From Hymenobacter sp. GOD-10R (GTDB taxonomy: Bacteria > Bacteroidota > Bacteroidia > Cytophagales > Hymenobacteraceae): a stretch of 64,000 bases of DNA. Shown piece by piece: positions 8,653 through 16,353 of the stretch (position 1 is the stretch's first letter; every line of letters starts with the position of its first letter). The translations under genes and the position numbers were made by a program. A model generated the notes under the pieces. That model was not told the DNA's origin. It was given only the letters and a program-made list of their open reading frames with translations, and did no database searches. The stretch lies in assembly GCF_035609205.1 (NCBI RefSeq), contig NZ_CP141184.1, forward strand, positions 6,314,501 to 6,378,500, written 5' to 3'.

Positions 8653-9843
8653 ATGATAAATCATTTGCTCGGCCGGGTGGCCGTGGGGCTGGTAGCGCTT
8701 CTGAGCGTTGCAGGCTGCAATTCCAAGAAAAAAGACACGGGTGGCGGCCCTGGCGGAGATGGGAAGGGAAAAGGCCCAGCGCCTATAAAGGACTACGCCG
8801 TACTAGCTATCCGCCCCGATACGGTTACGCTTTTCCAAGACTATCCAGCTACTATTCAGGGCCAACAGAACATCGAGATTCGCCCGAAAATCGACGGTTT
8901 TATAGAAGCTATTTACGCCGACGAAGGTGCCATTGTGAAGAAAGGCCAGCGCCTGTTTCACATCAACGCGCCGCAGTATGAGCAAGAAGTGCGCACGGCG
9001 CGTGCCGGCATTAAAACCGCCCAGGCCAACGTGGCAGCCGCCCGCATGGGTGTTGCCAAAGTGCAACCGCTGGTCGAGCGCAATATCATCAGTAAATACC
9101 AGCTCGAAGGGGCTCAGTATACCTTACAAGCCAATTTAGCCGCCTTGGCGCAAGCGCAAGCTTCCCTGGTCAATGCCGAAACGAACCTAGGCTACACCAA
9201 CATCACGAGCCCCGTGGACGGCGTCATCGGCACCATCCCGAACCGGATTGGAAGCCTAGTAAATAGCACCTCCGCCGATCCGCTCACTACTATTTCGAGC
9301 ACCGGCAAGGTGTACGCGTACTTCTCGCTCAGCGAAAAAGCACTGCTGGATTTCATCCGCCGCCGGCCGGGCAGCACCCTACAAGAGAAGCTAGCCAAGG
9401 TGAGCGATGTGCGGCTTATTCTGGCGGATGGCAGCATCTACTCGCTCCCTGGGCGCGTGGAAACGGCTATTGGTCAGATTAATACCGAAACCGGCACAAG
9501 TAGCTTCCGCGCTACCTTCCCCAATCCCCAAGGGTTACTGCGCAGCGGCAGCAGCGGCTTGGTACGCACCCAGCGGCCCATGGAAAATGCCCTGATCATT
9601 CCGCAGAGCGCCACCTATGAGTTGCAGGGCAAGCGCTTCGCCTATGTGCTCGGGCGCGACACGGCGGCGCATGCAGTTGCCATCACCACCGTGCCCACCC
9701 CTGATGGTAGCTCGTTTGTGGTGCAGCAGGGGCTAAAAGCAGGTCAGAAGGTGATTGTAGAAGGCGTGGGTGGCTTGAAAGAAGGCACCAAAATCCGGCC
9801 CCTGCTGGTGAAGTCAGTAAAGCAAGAAGTGGCCGCTCAGTGA
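8653..9843 (+). CDS. RND efflux periplasmic adaptor (membrane fusion protein), lipoprotein
   Basis: This adaptor links the inner-membrane RND pump to its outer-membrane channel. I chose the ATG at 8653 over an upstream one at 8587, because it gives a standard lipoprotein signal (MINHLLGRVAVGLVALLSVAGC) with the acylated Cys22. A Gly/Lys-rich linker follows. The biotinyl-lipoyl-like half-motifs are IEIRPKIDGFIEAIYADEGA and NITSPVDGVIGTIPNRIG, flanking an alpha-helical hairpin (VRTARAGIKTAQANVAAA). A beta-barrel and a membrane-proximal domain follow (YELQGKRFAYVL...GLKAGQKVIVEGVGGL). The family is AcrA/MexA. The gene is first of a three-gene efflux set. Confidence 0.92.
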   Translation: MINHLLGRVAVGLVALLSVAGCNSKKKDTGGGPGGDGKGKGPAPIKDYAVLAIRPDTVTLFQDYPATIQGQQNIEIRPKIDGFIEAIYADEGAIVKKGQRLFHINAPQYEQEVRTARAGIKTAQANVAAARMGVAKVQPLVERNIISKYQLEGAQYTLQANLAALAQAQASLVNAETNLGYTNITSPVDGVIGTIPNRIGSLVNSTSADPLTTISSTGKVYAYFSLSEKALLDFIRRRPGSTLQEKLAKVSDVRLILADGSIYSLPGRVETAIGQINTETGTSSFRATFPNPQGLLRSGSSGLVRTQRPMENALIIPQSATYELQGKRFAYVLGRDTAAHAVAITTVPTPDGSSFVVQQGLKAGQKVIVEGVGGLKEGTKIRPLLVKSVKQEVAAQ

Positions 9844-9866
9844 GCACACGACAGAACACAAAAGCT

Positions 9867-9982
9867 GCCCGTCATGCTGAGCCTGTCGAAGCATCTCGCT
9901 TGCAATAGTAATCAGATTACTTACCACAACGACCACACACGAGATGCTTCGGCAAGCGGACGCCAGATGAAGCATGACGGGC
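9867..9982. repeat. Long palindrome with an interrupted right arm, GTCATGCTGAGC family
   Basis: The left arm, GCCCGTCATGCTGAGC followed by CTGTCGAAGCATCTCG, starts at 9867. The right arm runs CGAGATGCTTCGGCAAGC, then about 13 extra bases, then AGCATGACGGGC ending at 9982. The extra bases replace the expected TC. It lies between the adaptor and pump genes of one putative operon. Confidence 0.75.
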
Positions 9983-10011
9983 GGAACCAAACTAAGCAGC
10001 TATAAAAGCTT

Positions 10012-13000
10012 ATGCTAAAAATATTCATAGAGCGCCCGGTGCTCTCTACAGTTATTTCGGTCATTATTGTGCTGCTGGGCGTGCTCGGGCTCATGAACTT
10101 GCCGATTGCCCAATACCCAGACATTTCGCCGCCTACGGTGCAAGTGTCAGCTAGCTACGCGGGTGCCAACGCCGATGTGGTGCTCAAGAGCGTGCTTGTG
10201 CCCTTGGAAGAGCAGATCAACGGCGTGGAGGGTATGACCTACATGACGTCGTCGGCCACGAACCAGGGCTCGGGCAGCATTCAGGTGTACTTCAACGTAG
10301 GCACCGACCCCGACCAAGCGGCCATCGACGTGCAAAACCGGGTGTCCAGCGCGACCAGCCTCTTGCCCCAAGAAGTAACCCTAGCCGGCGTGACGGTGCG
10401 TAAGCAGCAGAGCAGTAACCTGTTGATCTTTGCCCTCTACAGCGACAACCCGGCCTACGACCAAACCTTCCTCCAGAACTACGCCCAGATCAACATTGTG
10501 CCCCAGGTACAACGGGTGAATGGCGTAGGCGCCGCCAACGCCTTCGGCTCGCGCACATACGCCATGCGCATCTGGCTTCAGCCCGATAAGATGGCCATCT
10601 ACGGCCTCACGCCCCGCGACATAACGGCCGCCCTAGCCGACCAAAACGTGGAAGCCGCACCTGGCGCCTTTGGCGAAAACAGCGACCAAAGCTTCCAGTA
10701 CGTTATCAAGTACACCGGTAAGCTCCAATCGCCGGAGCAGTTCGGCAATATCGTGCTCAAAGGCACGGCTCAGGGGCAGCTATTGCGGCTGAAAGATGTA
10801 GCCCGCTTGGAGTTAGGTGCTCAGGCGTACAACAACAGCAGCACCACCTTTGGCAAGCCCTCTGTAGGTATTTCGGTAAACCAGACGCCGGGCTCTAACG
10901 CCCGGGAGGTTATTAATAAGTCGGTGGCGGTGCTGGAACAGGCCTCCAAGTCATTCCCAGCAGGCGTTCACTACATCAACTTGGTGAACATTAATGACTT
11001 CCTAGATGCCTCGATTGATAAGGTAATTCACACGCTGATCGAGTGCTTTGCGCTGGTGTTCCTGGTGATTTTCATCTTTCTCCAGGACTTCCGCTCTACC
11101 ATCATCCACGGTGTGTCGGTGCCGGTATCTATCATCGGCACGTTCTTTTTCCTCTACGTCTTCGGCTATAGCATCAACCTCCTGACGCTCTTTGCCTTGG
11201 TGCTTGCCATCGGTATTGTCGTTGACGATGCCATTGTGGTGGTAGAGGCCGTGCACGCCAAGCTCGAAAGCGGTTATACCTCCCCGCGTAAGGCGGCCAT
11301 CGATGCCATGGGTGAGATTACCGGAGCCATTCTGAGCATCACGCTCGTGATGGCCGCCGTGTTCTTGCCCGTTACGTTTATCCCGGGTTCCGTCGGGGTG
11401 TTCTACAAGCAATTTGGTATCACCCTAGCGGTGGCCATCCTGATTTCGGCCATCAACGCCCTCACACTTTGCCCGGCGCTAGCGGCACTGTTCTTAAAGC
11501 CCCCGCACCACGAGGAAGACCAGAAGGCCGAAAAGAAGACCTTGATGCAGCGCTTCAGCGTGTCGTTCAACGCGGCCTACGATGCTATGGTGGGCAAGTA
11601 CACCCGCGCCGTCGACTTCCTAGCGGCGCGCAAGTGGCTAGCGCTGGCGGGTGTAGTCGGCTTTGCGGGCTGCTTGTATTTCCTCATGACGACCACCCCG
11701 AGCAGCTTCGTACCCAACGAAGATATGGGTACCATTTACGTGAACGTGTCGTTGCCGCCGGCTTCTACCTTAGAGCGCACCACGGCCGTTACGAATGAAG
11801 TGGATAGCATCATCCGCGCTATTCCGTCGGTGCGAGGTACGCTCCGCAATACGGGCCGCAACTTCCTAGCCGGCCAAGGCAGCGCCTACGGAATGGTGAT
11901 TGTGCGCCTCAAGCCTTGGGACGAGCGCAAGGATGTGACGAACGAAGATGTACTCGCCGAAATAAGTAAGCGGACGGCGCACATTCGGGAGGGCACAATC
12001 CGCAGTCTGCCACAGCCTACCATCACCGGATTCGGCGCGACGGGTGGCTTTACCTTTCAGCTACAAGACCGCGGCGGCCACAGCACCACCGAGTTCTACA
12101 AAACGGCGCAAGATTTCTTGGCAGCCCTCAACCAACGCCCCGAAATTCGGGATGCCTCCACGTCCTTCAACCCCGGCTTTCCGCAGTACCAGCTCAGCGT
12201 GAATGTGGCCAAGGTGAAAGCAGCAGGCCTCACCGAGGCCGACATCCTGAACGCCATGCAGGTGTACTACGGCGGCTCGTACGCGTCCAACTTCAACCAG
12301 TTTGGCAAGCAGTACCGCGTGATGGTGCAGGCCGATACCCTCTACCGAGCTAGCCCCGAAGGCCTCAGCAAGATCTTCGTGCGCAACGCCACCGGCGAGA
12401 TGGCGCCCATCACGGAGTTTGTCACGCTCACGCGGGTGTATGGCCCCGAGAGCCTCGACCGCTTCAATTTGTTCACGGCTATTTCCGTTAATGGGCAGCC
12501 GAAGGAAGGAGCTAGCACCGGCGAGGCCTTGCTGGCTATTCAAGAAGTGGCTCGGCAAAAGCTACCCGCAGGCTACAGCTACGAGTTTTCGGGCATCAGC
12601 CGCGAGGAGCAGAACAGCGGCCGGCAGTCGCTCTACATTTTTGCCTTGTCGCTCATCTTCGTGTATCTACTGCTGAGCGCGCAGTACGAGAGCTACCTGC
12701 TGCCTTTTGCAGTGCTTCTCTCTATCCCAATTGGTTTGAGCGGTACCTACTTGTTTGCCAAACTCTTCGGCATCGACAACAACATCTACCTCCAGATTTC
12801 GGTGATTATGCTCATCGGTCTGCTCGCCAAAAACGCCATTCTGATGATTGAGTTCTCCTTGGCGCGACGACGTGGGGGCGAGATGGGCATCTTGGAAGCG
12901 GCCGTAGAAGGGGCCAAAGCTCGCCTGCGCCCGATCCTGATGACGTCGTTTGCCTTCGTATTTGGTTTGATGCCGCTGCTGTTCGCAACCGGCGCGGGTG

Positions 13001-13239
13001 CTAATGGCAACAAGAGTATCGGTGCAGGTGCTATCGGCGGCATGCTGTTCGGCACCTTGATCGGGGTGTTCTTCATTCCGGTACTGTTCATCATCTTCGA
13101 AGGTATTCAGGAGCGCATCAGCGGCCCACCCAAGACGCAGGAGCAGCTAGAGGCCGAAGAAGCGGAAGGTGGTCCACCGCCCGCCGCGGATAAGCCCAAG
13201 CCAGCCGATCGACCCAAACCCGAACCGGCTATTGCTTAA
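10012..13239 (+). CDS. RND multidrug efflux pump permease, HAE1 (AcrB/MexB) family
   Basis: This is the inner-membrane proton-driven pump that captures hydrophobic compounds from the periplasm. It has 1075 residues, a little longer than AcrB because of an acidic/Pro-rich C-terminal tail. It starts MLKIFIERPVLSTVIS, as family members do. Proton-relay residues are present: D405-D406 in GIVVDDAIVVVEAV (TM4) and K940 in IGLLAKNAILMIEF (TM10). The porter loops (QYPDISPPTVQVSASY, GVEGMTYMTS) and the second-half repeat around residues 535-1045 are complete. The gene lies between the adaptor and channel genes, so the three should form one tripartite efflux system. The substrate range cannot be predicted. 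Confidence 0.95.
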   Translation: MLKIFIERPVLSTVISVIIVLLGVLGLMNLPIAQYPDISPPTVQVSASYAGANADVVLKSVLVPLEEQINGVEGMTYMTSSATNQGSGSIQVYFNVGTDPDQAAIDVQNRVSSATSLLPQEVTLAGVTVRKQQSSNLLIFALYSDNPAYDQTFLQNYAQINIVPQVQRVNGVGAANAFGSRTYAMRIWLQPDKMAIYGLTPRDITAALADQNVEAAPGAFGENSDQSFQYVIKYTGKLQSPEQFGNIVLKGTAQGQLLRLKDVARLELGAQAYNNSSTTFGKPSVGISVNQTPGSNAREVINKSVAVLEQASKSFPAGVHYINLVNINDFLDASIDKVIHTLIECFALVFLVIFIFLQDFRSTIIHGVSVPVSIIGTFFFLYVFGYSINLLTLFALVLAIGIVVDDAIVVVEAVHAKLESGYTSPRKAAIDAMGEITGAILSITLVMAAVFLPVTFIPGSVGVFYKQFGITLAVAILISAINALTLCPALAALFLKPPHHEEDQKAEKKTLMQRFSVSFNAAYDAMVGKYTRAVDFLAARKWLALAGVVGFAGCLYFLMTTTPSSFVPNEDMGTIYVNVSLPPASTLERTTAVTNEVDSIIRAIPSVRGTLRNTGRNFLAGQGSAYGMVIVRLKPWDERKDVTNEDVLAEISKRTAHIREGTIRSLPQPTITGFGATGGFTFQLQDRGGHSTTEFYKTAQDFLAALNQRPEIRDASTSFNPGFPQYQLSVNVAKVKAAGLTEADILNAMQVYYGGSYASNFNQFGKQYRVMVQADTLYRASPEGLSKIFVRNATGEMAPITEFVTLTRVYGPESLDRFNLFTAISVNGQPKEGASTGEALLAIQEVARQKLPAGYSYEFSGISREEQNSGRQSLYIFALSLIFVYLLLSAQYESYLLPFAVLLSIPIGLSGTYLFAKLFGIDNNIYLQISVIMLIGLLAKNAILMIEFSLARRRGGEMGILEAAVEGAKARLRPILMTSFAFVFGLMPLLFATGAGANGNKSIGAGAIGGMLFGTLIGVFFIPVLFIIFEGIQERISGPPKTQEQLEAEEAEGGPPPAADKPKPADRPKPEPAIA

Positions 13240-13254
13240 TACTTTGAACGTGCT

Positions 13255-13317
13255 GAATGCGGAGCGTTGCCGGGAACCTAGCACCTAGCTTTTCTACCAG
13301 ACAACCGCTCCGCATTC
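13255..13317. repeat. Hairpin between pump and channel genes
   Basis: GAATGCGGAGCG (13255-13266) and CGCTCCGCATTC (13306-13317) form perfect 12-bp arms around a loop of about 39 nt. It starts 16 bp after the pump stop codon. It could attenuate read-through into the channel gene or stabilise the upstream mRNA. Confidence 0.65.
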
Positions 13318-13344
13318 TTCCCTCAACAGTCAATATCTAATTAG

Positions 13345-14916
13345 ATGAAAACCACCCACCTGCCGCGCCTTCTTCTCCCCTTGCTCCTGCTCGCGGCCGG
13401 TAGCTGCCAAGTGCTGAACCCTTATAGCCGTCCAGAAACCGCTACCACTGGCCTCTACCGCGATGCGGCTACGACCGATACCATTAGCCTAGCTTTCCAG
13501 CCCTGGCAGCAGCTATTTACCGACCCGCTGCTGCAAAAGCTCATCAATGAAGGCCTGACTAATAACCGCAATCTGCAAGTGGCGGTGGCGCGCATCGAGC
13601 AATCACAAGCCCTACTCGCCCAGAGCAAAGCGGCTTTTCTACCTAGCCTCAACGGTCGCGCCACCACTACCTTATCCCGGGCCCGTGGCTCGCTCGTGGG
13701 CACCAACGCCGGCGGCAGCACGACCACAACAGGTGGCACCACAACTGGCGGTACCACCGGAGGTGGCACGACGGGCGGCGGCACCACCGGTGGCGGGACA
13801 ACGGGCGGGGGAACAACCGGTGGTGGCACGACGGGCGGCGGTACCAACGGTAACGGCACCACTACCACTGACCAATCGACCATCGTGACGGGTGGTTCGC
13901 CGCGCCAGTACTTGCTAGCCCTGAGCAGTAGCTGGGAGGCCGATGTATGGGGCAAGCTCCGCAGCAATAAACGCTCGTATGTGGCCTCGGTGCTGCAAAG
14001 CGAGGCGTACCGGCGCGTGGTGCAAACTCAGCTCATTGCCGACATTGCCGATAACTATTTCTACCTGTTAGCCCTCGATGCGCAGTTAGAAATTACGCGT
14101 CAAACGGTGCAAAACCGCATCAAGGATGTAGAAACGATGCGCCTGCTCAAGGAAGGCGACGTAGTAACCGAAGCCGCCGTGGTGCAGAGTGAAGCGCAAC
14201 GCTACGCCGCCGAGGTTACTATTCCGGACCTGGAGCGCAACATTCGCGAAACGGAAAACCTGATGGCAACTTTGCTGGGCCGCGCCCCGCGCCCCATTGA
14301 GCGGAGCACCCTAGCCGCTCAGCCGTCTACCCCACCGCTACTCACGGGCGTGCCCGGCCAACTCCTGCGCAACCGCCCCGATGTACAGCAAGCCGAATAC
14401 GCCTTCCAGTCGAGCTTCGAGCTGACCAACGCGGCACGAGCCTACTTCTACCCGAGCTTCACCATCACGGCCAACGGCGGCCTCATCAGCTCTACAATTG
14501 ATAACCTGTTTTCACCGACGGCCATCTTTGCGAGCGTAGTAGGCGGTTTGTCTCAACCTATTTTCAGCCAAGGGCTGAATCGGGCGCGCTTACGTCGGTC
14601 GGAGGCATTGCAGCGCGAGTACCTGGCCACCTACCAACAGACCATGTTTACGGCCGGGCAGGAGGTTTCGAATGCGTTGTTCGCCTACGAAAGTGCTGTT
14701 CAGAAAGCTAGGATTCGTGCCCAGCAGCTAGCAGCCTTAGATAAGGCCGTCGATTATACGCAGGAATTGCTACGTGCCGGCTTCGCCAACTACACCGAAG
14801 TACTTACGGCGCAGCAAAGCTTGCTTTCGGCCCAGCTCAACAGCGTAAACGACGCATTGCAGCAACGCCAAGCCGTCACAGACCTTTACCACGCCCTAGG
14901 TGGTGGCTGGCGGTAG
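13345..14916 (+). CDS. RND efflux outer-membrane factor (OprM/NodT family) with Gly-Thr repeat
   Basis: This is the TolC/OprM-type channel that completes the tripartite pump. A signal (RLLLPLLLLAAGSC) suggests acylation at Cys21. Two outer-membrane-efflux repeats are visible: the first with NRNLQVAVARIEQSQALLAQ and SWEADVWGKLRS, the second with LLRNRPDVQQAEYAFQSS and ELLRAGFANYTEVLTAQQ. The 523-residue length exceeds the usual 450-480. The excess is a segment at about residues 120-175 made of GGGTT units. By alignment with OprM-type proteins this falls between the first two barrel strands, which predicts a cell-surface loop. The rest of the protein is normal. Confidence 0.92.
   Translation: MKTTHLPRLLLPLLLLAAGSCQVLNPYSRPETATTGLYRDAATTDTISLAFQPWQQLFTDPLLQKLINEGLTNNRNLQVAVARIEQSQALLAQSKAAFLPSLNGRATTTLSRARGSLVGTNAGGSTTTTGGTTTGGTTGGGTTGGGTTGGGTTGGGTTGGGTTGGGTNGNGTTTTDQSTIVTGGSPRQYLLALSSSWEADVWGKLRSNKRSYVASVLQSEAYRRVVQTQLIADIADNYFYLLALDAQLEITRQTVQNRIKDVETMRLLKEGDVVTEAAVVQSEAQRYAAEVTIPDLERNIRETENLMATLLGRAPRPIERSTLAAQPSTPPLLTGVPGQLLRNRPDVQQAEYAFQSSFELTNAARAYFYPSFTITANGGLISSTIDNLFSPTAIFASVVGGLSQPIFSQGLNRARLRRSEALQREYLATYQQTMFTAGQEVSNALFAYESAVQKARIRAQQLAALDKAVDYTQELLRAGFANYTEVLTAQQSLLSAQLNSVNDALQQRQAVTDLYHALGGGWR
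13732..13848 (+). repeat. In-frame tandem repeat coding for Gly-Gly-Gly-Thr-Thr units
   Basis: Five full GGGTT pentapeptides (residues 139-163) are framed by GGTTT, GGTT and GGGTN variants. The 15-bp units differ at third codon positions (GGT/GGC/GGG, ACC/ACG/ACA). The repeat is therefore old or kept by selection on protein sequence, not a fresh slippage tract. Confidence 0.9.
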
Positions 14917-14929
14917 CTGGGGTCATTCC

Positions 14930-14963
14930 AACCCTGACAGGGCTTGAAGCCCCTAGCAGGGTT
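14930..14963. repeat. Imperfect hairpin, AACCCTGACAGGG family
   Basis: AACCCTGACAGGGCTT pairs imperfectly with AAGCCCCTAGCAGGGTT, followed by TTAGCAGAACGTGCACC. The block resembles the hairpin downstream of gpmA, including the trailing GCAGAAYGTGCACCYAGC. It sits 14 bp after the channel gene stop and probably ends the efflux transcript. Confidence 0.65.
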
Positions 14964-15138
14964 TTAGCAGAACGTGCACCTAGCTCGTGCAAGCGTCCGC
15001 AGCCGACAATCAGTCGGACGCCTGAACGCATCGAGCGGTGGCAAATCTGAACCATCAGCAAAACGATTCGGTGACAACCCTAGCTAGGTTAACTCGTTCA
15101 AACCCAACGAACACTCCACCTTACCAACCACATACACC

Positions 15139-16140
15139 ATGGGAAGCATTGCCTTGCACGGGTTTGGCCGCATTGGCCGGCAGTTTTTGCGCATTGGTTT
15201 GAAGAATAATCTGTTCGTACCCGTTTCAGTCTCCGACATTCGGGACGAGGAAACGCTGGCCGCACTATTCGCCGTTGATACGAACTACGGACGCTGGCAC
15301 GAGCCCGTATCGGGTAGCCCAGGCAAATTCAACATCGGCGACCGGGAGATTCAGTACATCAATTCTTCGAAAGAAATACCTGACTGGTCCGCTCTAGGTG
15401 TCGACCTCGTGGTAGACTGCACCGGCCGCGCCACCACCCGCGCGGGCGCACAAGCCCACCTCGACCGCGGCGCTAAGTATGTGCTCATTAGCGCACCGAG
15501 TAAGTCGCTGGATGACTGCGACGCCGTGCTGCTGAAAGGCATCAACCTCGATACCTTCGATGCCAGCAAACACAAGATCGTGAGCATGGGCAGCTGCACC
15601 ACCAACGCGTTGGCGGCCGTGGTGAAAGTCGTGCTGGAAAACTTTGGTATTAAGTACGGTTTGTTCTCTACCGTACACTCCTACACCAACACCCAATCAC
15701 TCACTGACCAGCCGATGAAAGACCGGCGCGACTCCTGGGCCGCGGCCGAAAACATCATTCCGTCTTCTTCGGGCGCGGCCAAAACGCTGAAGTTTATCTG
15801 GCCTGACCTGAACATTACGGGCAAAGCCTATCGCGTGCCTACGCGCACCGGCAGCATCGCCGAGCTAAACTTAGTGACGGAAAAAGAGTGCTCAGTAGAG
15901 GAAGTAAACGAAGCTCTGCGCCAAGCCGCGAAGGAAGGCCCGCTGAAAGGTGTAATGGACGTGCTGGAAGATGAGTGGGCGTCGTGCCGCATTGTGGGCG
16001 ACCCGCACACTTCTATCGTCGACTTACCCCTCACGGCTAAGCAAGGTGAGCTCCTGTCCGTTGCCGCCTGGTACGACAACGAGTGGGGCTTCTCCAGCCG
16101 CCTCGCTGAAGTAGCTGCCTTCTTAGCGGAGAAGATTTAA
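15139..16140 (+). CDS. Glyceraldehyde-3-phosphate dehydrogenase, divergent type
   Basis: This tetrameric glycolytic/gluconeogenic enzyme oxidises glyceraldehyde-3-phosphate with NAD and phosphate. The NAD-binding start is SIALHGFGRIGRQFLRI. The catalytic Cys153 lies in SMGSCTTNALA. Phosphate-binding segments NIIPSSSGAAKTL and RVPTRTGSIAEL and the C-terminal WYDNEWGFSSR are all present, and 333 residues is standard. Asp in SVSDIRDEE fits NAD preference. The sequence departs from the usual SNASCTTNCLAP and from the usual KVGINGFGR start, so it may be a second, specialised paralogue. Erythrose-4-phosphate dehydrogenase activity is a less likely alternative. Confidence 0.88.
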   Translation: MGSIALHGFGRIGRQFLRIGLKNNLFVPVSVSDIRDEETLAALFAVDTNYGRWHEPVSGSPGKFNIGDREIQYINSSKEIPDWSALGVDLVVDCTGRATTRAGAQAHLDRGAKYVLISAPSKSLDDCDAVLLKGINLDTFDASKHKIVSMGSCTTNALAAVVKVVLENFGIKYGLFSTVHSYTNTQSLTDQPMKDRRDSWAAAENIIPSSSGAAKTLKFIWPDLNITGKAYRVPTRTGSIAELNLVTEKECSVEEVNEALRQAAKEGPLKGVMDVLEDEWASCRIVGDPHTSIVDLPLTAKQGELLSVAAWYDNEWGFSSRLAEVAAFLAEKI

Positions 16141-16169
16141 GCAGAAAACCAGAACACTTACGTCGAATC

Positions 16170-16200
16170 AGCTAGAGGAACCTGACGTGCTCCTCTGGCT
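16170..16200. terminator. Short hairpin downstream of the GAPDH gene
   Basis: AGCTAGAGGA pairs with TCCTCTGGCT (one mismatch) about 30 bp after the stop codon. No strong T tract follows, so it is only a candidate terminator. Confidence 0.4.
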
Positions 16201-16353
16201 AGTTCTGAGCGACAAGAGCCAGAAGCATCTCGCAACCTAGGTTGGGGAGAAAGCAGGAAAGCAAACTACTGAGCTAGGTCCGCCTCTGGCGGGATGAATA
16301 GCTAGGTCTGTTATCTTTCCGCTTTCTCCCCAATTTGCGTTTGTAAAGGCCTC

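Noticed and set aside
11002..11412. 136-codon frame antisense to the RND pump
   Set aside because: Overlaps the transmembrane core of the pump, with typical antisense composition and no domain.
13732..13848. CRISPR-like or other non-coding repeat array
   Set aside because: The units are 15 bp, contiguous and in frame within a gene, with no spacers.
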